Shown here in pieces: positions 60,867-64,000 of a DNA stretch of 64,000 bases. The stretch spans positions 310,001 through 374,000 of the forward strand of contig NZ_BSOW01000002.1 of assembly GCF_030160715.1 (NCBI RefSeq). The letters are read 5' to 3'. The stretch's first letter is position 1; each line of letters opens with the position of its first letter. The notes beneath the pieces were generated by a model. The model was given only the letters and a program-made list of their open reading frames with translations. It was not told the origin of the DNA and searched no databases. The DNA is from Bradyrhizobium iriomotense. GTDB lineage: Bacteria; Pseudomonadota; Alphaproteobacteria; Rhizobiales; Xanthobacteraceae. A program made the translations under genes and the position numbers.

Positions 60867-62042
60867 ATGTTGAACGTGATACGCGAGCAAACCCATCCTG
60901 TGACGCAGCGCACCAACGAGCTGCCCTATGATGTCATCGCCCTGGTGCTGCAGGGCGGCGGCGCGCTCGGCGCCTATCAGGCCGGCGTCTACGAGGGCAT
61001 GCACGAAGCCGGCATCCGCCCGAACTGGCTGGCCGGCATTTCCATCGGCGCGCTCAATGCCGCCATTATCGCGGGCTCGCCCGAAGATGAGCGTGTGGCA
61101 CGCCTGCGCGAATTCTGGGAGACCATCTGCGCCTTTTCGATCGAATGGCCAGCCGGCGAAGGCCTGGTCGACGCTTTGCCCTTTGCGTTCGACATCCACT
61201 CGGTGCGCAACGCGCTGGCGGCGACGAGGGCCCTGGTCCAGGGCCAGCCTGGCTTCTTCAAGCCGCGGTTCCCCCCGCCGCTCTTTTCGCCCTTCACAGG
61301 CGATGCCGCGACCAGCTTCTACGACACGGCACCGCTGCACCGGACGCTGGAGAAGCTCGTTGATTTCGACCGGCTAAACTCCGGCGAAGTGCGCGTCAGC
61401 GTCGGCGCGGTCAACGTCCGCAGCGGCAACCTCACTTATTTCGACACCGCTGAACGCCGGCTTGGGCCAAAACACTTCATGGCGTCCGGCGCGCTACCAC
61501 CGGGGTTCCCCGCTGTCGAGATCGAAGCCGAGCATTACTGGGACGGCGGTGTCGTGTCGAACACGCCTCTCTCCCGCGTGTTGTCGGGCGATGCGCGTGA
61601 CACGCTGACCTTTCAGATCGACCTCTGGTCCGCAAGGGGCCGCGTTCCCCACGACATGATGGAGGTGTCGAGCCGGCAGAAGGACATCCAGTACTCGAGC
61701 CGCACGCGCGCCGTCACCGACCAAGCGCTCCGGATGCAGAAGATGCGCCTGGCATTGCAGCGGACACTCGAGAAGCTGCCGGCAAACGCGAAGGAGGATC
61801 CGGAAATCCGCGCGATCGCGGACCTGGCCCGCCATCGCTCCCACAACATCATTCACCTGATCTATCAGTCTAAACTCAATGAAGGTCATTCGAAGGACTA
61901 CGAGTTCGGCCTGAGCGCGATGCGCAGGCATTGGCAGAGCGGGTTGGAAGACATCCGCCGCACGCTGTCCGATCCGCGTCGCCTCGACCCGCCGTCTCCC
62001 GAGCTCGGTATCGTCACCCACGACATCCACCGACGCGATTGA
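60867..62042 (+). CDS. Patatin-like phospholipase
   Basis: A 391-aa lipid hydrolase with a Ser-Asp dyad. The oxyanion motif is LVLQGGGALGAYQAGVYEGM, the nucleophile Ser lies in GISIG (G-x-S-x-G), and the Asp in YWDGGVVSNTPLSR (D-G-G). The C-terminal region (about 260-390) is a DUF3734-like extension. The ATG at 60867 is preferred over 60849. Acts on phospholipids or polyhydroxybutyrate-related esters in the cytoplasm (inferred from neighbours). Confidence 0.9.
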   Translation: MLNVIREQTHPVTQRTNELPYDVIALVLQGGGALGAYQAGVYEGMHEAGIRPNWLAGISIGALNAAIIAGSPEDERVARLREFWETICAFSIEWPAGEGLVDALPFAFDIHSVRNALAATRALVQGQPGFFKPRFPPPLFSPFTGDAATSFYDTAPLHRTLEKLVDFDRLNSGEVRVSVGAVNVRSGNLTYFDTAERRLGPKHFMASGALPPGFPAVEIEAEHYWDGGVVSNTPLSRVLSGDARDTLTFQIDLWSARGRVPHDMMEVSSRQKDIQYSSRTRAVTDQALRMQKMRLALQRTLEKLPANAKEDPEIRAIADLARHRSHNIIHLIYQSKLNEGHSKDYEFGLSAMRRHWQSGLEDIRRTLSDPRRLDPPSPELGIVTHDIHRRD

Positions 62043-62076
62043 GTTTCGTCGCCCCCTAAAGGTTTCGGAGAATGCC

Positions 62077-63225
62077 ATGTCGACTGTTTCTTATGCAGCT
62101 GAACAGAAGGCCAAGACCCGTCTTTCTCCGTCGCGTCAGGCGATCCGGCGCGCAGCGCTCGCGTTCGCCGCTGCCCTCGGTGTCGCCGGAATTACCGCTT
62201 TCGGTCACTACTACGTCACGACCGGCCGCTATCTGGAAACGACCGACGATGCCTATGTGAAGGCGGACTCCACGATCATCGCGCCGAAGGTGTCCGGCTA
62301 CATCGCCGAGGTTCTCGTCGCTGACAACGAGCCGGTGAAGGCCGGCCAGGTTTTGGCCCGGATCGACGACCGCGATTTCAAGACCGCGTTGAACCAGGCC
62401 AAGGCCGATGTCGCCGCCTCCCAGGCAGCCATCCGCAATCTCGACGCCCAGATCGAATTGCAGGAACCGCTGATCCAGCAACAGGCGGCGGAGGTCGACG
62501 CTGTCGAAGCCAATTTGAAATTCGCCTGGCAGGAGCGCGCCCGCTACGACGATCTGATGAAGTCGGGTGCAGGCACAGTTCAACGCGCGCAACAGACTGA
62601 CGCGGCGTTGCGTTCGCAGACGGCGCAGCTGCAGCAGGGTAAGGCGGGCTTGATCGCCGCCAACAAGAAGATCGAGGTGCTCTCGACCCAACGCGCCCAG
62701 GCCGTCGCACAGCGCGATCGCGCGCGCGCGGTGGAGCAGCAGGCCGCATTGAATCTCTCCTATACCGGCATCACCGCGCCGATCGACGGCACGATCGGCG
62801 CGCGCTCGCTGCGAGTCGGCCAGTTCGTGCAGGCCGGTACGCAGTTGATGACTGTCGTTCCGCTCGATGCCGTATACGTCATCGCCAACTTCAAGGAGAC
62901 GCAGCTCACCCATGTACGCAACGGTCAGCTGGTCGAGCTGACGATCGACAGCTTCCGAGACACCAAGCTGCGCGGCCACGTCGACAGCCTGTCGCCGGCC
63001 AGCGGCCTCGAGTTCGCGCTGCTGCCGCCGGACAACGCCACCGGCAACTTTACCAAGATCGTGCAGCGTGTACCGGTGAAGATTGTGCTCGACGACCACA
63101 GGCTGGCTGGCCTGCTCCGCCCGGGCATGTCGGCCGAGCCGACCGTCAACACCAAGTCGGCCGTTGTCGCAGAACGCGAAGCCAAAGAGCGCCTCGCCTC
63201 GAGCGACCCCAAGCCCCGCAGCTGA
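62077..63225 (+). CDS. HlyD/EmrA-type membrane fusion protein
   Basis: A 382-aa periplasmic adaptor of an MFS efflux system. One N-terminal membrane helix (about 27-47, FAAALGVAGITAFGHYYVTT), a biotinyl-lipoyl-like half motif (VSGYIAEVLVADNEPVKAGQ), a coiled-coil hairpin (about 95-205) and the second lipoyl half (APIDGTIGARSLRVGQFVQA). Pairs with the MFS permease that follows, as in EmrAB. It starts 34 bp after the patatin gene. Confidence 0.92.
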   Translation: MSTVSYAAEQKAKTRLSPSRQAIRRAALAFAAALGVAGITAFGHYYVTTGRYLETTDDAYVKADSTIIAPKVSGYIAEVLVADNEPVKAGQVLARIDDRDFKTALNQAKADVAASQAAIRNLDAQIELQEPLIQQQAAEVDAVEANLKFAWQERARYDDLMKSGAGTVQRAQQTDAALRSQTAQLQQGKAGLIAANKKIEVLSTQRAQAVAQRDRARAVEQQAALNLSYTGITAPIDGTIGARSLRVGQFVQAGTQLMTVVPLDAVYVIANFKETQLTHVRNGQLVELTIDSFRDTKLRGHVDSLSPASGLEFALLPPDNATGNFTKIVQRVPVKIVLDDHRLAGLLRPGMSAEPTVNTKSAVVAEREAKERLASSDPKPRS

Positions 63226-63254
63226 ATGCCCTCGCACGCAACGAGCAGACGCTC

Positions 63255-64000
63255 ATGACTACGCTCCAACCGACTGCCAATGCCGTTCCCGCCGGCGATG
63301 ACGGGCGGCCCGTCGAGGTCCCGGCGATTTTCGTCTCCGCAAGAACGTGGCTCGCGGTGATCGGCGCTACACTCGGCGCCTTCATGGCGGTGCTCAACAT
63401 CCAGATTGTCAATTGCCTCACTTGCCGACATCCAGGGCGGGATTGGCGCGGGCTTCGATGACGGCGGCTGGATCTCGACCTCCTATCTGATCGCCGAGAT
63501 TGTGGTAATCCCGCTGAGCGGCTGGCTCGCCCAGGTGTTCTCGATCCGCCTCTACCTTCTGACGAACGCTTTCCTCTTTCTGGTGTTCTCGGCGGCGTGT
63601 GCGCTGGCGCAGGACCTGCCGCAGATGATTGTGCTGCGCGCCGTGCAGGGATTCACCGGTGGGGTGCTGATCCCGATGGCGTTCACGCTGATCATCACAT
63701 TGTTGCCGAAGGCGAAGCAGCCGATCGGGCTCGCCTTGTTTGCGATCTCCGCGACATTCGCGCCCGCGATCGGCCCGACGATCGGCGGCTATCTCACCGA
63801 GAATTTCGGCTGGGAATATATCTTCTATGTCAATGTCGTGCCGGGCGCGATCATGATCGGCATGCTCTACGTTTCGCTGGAACCAAGCCCGATGAAGCTG
63901 TCGCTGCTGCGCGAAGGCGACTGGCCGGGCATCGTCACCATGGCGATCGGCCTAGCCGCACTGCAGACCGTGCTGGAGGAAGGCAACAAGGACGACTGGT
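63255..64000 (+). pseudogene. DHA2-type MFS efflux pump with frameshift, cut by window end
   Basis: An EmrB-like drug:H+ antiporter of the 14-helix class. The first 51 residues read MTTLQPTANAVPAGDDGRPV and then a first membrane helix (WLAVIGATLGAFMAVLNIQI). At 63411-63414 (AATT) one T is extra: with it the frame ends at 63461, without it the frame continues as ASLADIQGGIGAGFDDGGWI and on through several membrane helices to the end of the window. All later helices look intact. Either the gene is inactivated by one base or this is a sequencing error in a T/A context. Forms a pump with the adaptor before it. Confidence 0.85.

Overview
The window is about 64 kb of high-GC DNA from an alphaproteobacterium, most likely a member of the Rhizobiales close to Bradyrhizobium, Rhodopseudomonas or Bosea. 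The evidence is the gyrB 3' end, the FixJ-type response regulators, the large PAS/GAF histidine kinases of a type common in bradyrhizobia, and IS21 and IS66 elements. No species can be named from the sequence alone.

Layout. (1) 1-664: end of gyrB, then a 1.2-kb gene-poor stretch that starts with a candidate transposon end. (2) 1.9-13.3 kb: a defence island. It holds a complete qatABCD operon on the minus strand, a divergent XRE regulator with two copies of a 15-bp operator between them, and then a two-gene module made of a Rad50/SMC-like ATPase and an Mrr-type nuclease fused to a STAND NTPase. (3) 13.5-16.3 kb: an intact IS66 element with an 8-bp target duplication. (4) 16.6-20.0 kb: small accessory genes, including duplicated CxxC proteins, zinc ribbons, one decayed zinc-ribbon copy and a metallophosphoesterase. 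(5) 20.2-32.8 kb: a Tn7-like transposition region. A small XRE gene, two TnsA-like paralogues that have lost key catalytic residues and a soluble FtsH-like AAA+ zinc protease precede tnsA-tnsB-tnsC, two different tniQ genes and an orphan gene. (6) 33.6-50.3 kb: signalling genes, namely a multi-PAS sensor kinase, an AraC regulator, an intact IS21 element, a 1829-aa pseudokinase/ATPase/GAF/PAS/histidine kinase, three response regulators, the remnant of another kinase and a second AraC paralogue. (7) 50.4-64 kb: small-molecule metabolism and export (SDR, isochorismatase-like hydrolase, XapX, YtcJ-type amidohydrolase, DoxX, VOC, porin, NmrA, cupin, acetoacetate decarboxylase-like protein, patatin, HlyD and a DHA2-type MFS pump carrying a frameshift).

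How it fits together. Regions 1 to 5 look like one mobile, defence-carrying island inserted just after gyrB and driven by the Tn7-like genes, but a matching far end was not found. The two most original units are the Rad50-like/Mrr-STAND pair and the TnsA-like pair coupled to a soluble FtsH-like protease. In region 7 a roughly 97-bp module occurs three times. Each copy has two GCAATCGC-type half-sites 20 bp apart, as expected for an AraC-family activator, and each lies before a metabolic gene set, so the two AraC paralogues in the window are the natural candidate regulators. Fragments of the SDR and AraC genes next to the third copy show that this region has been reshuffled by duplication.
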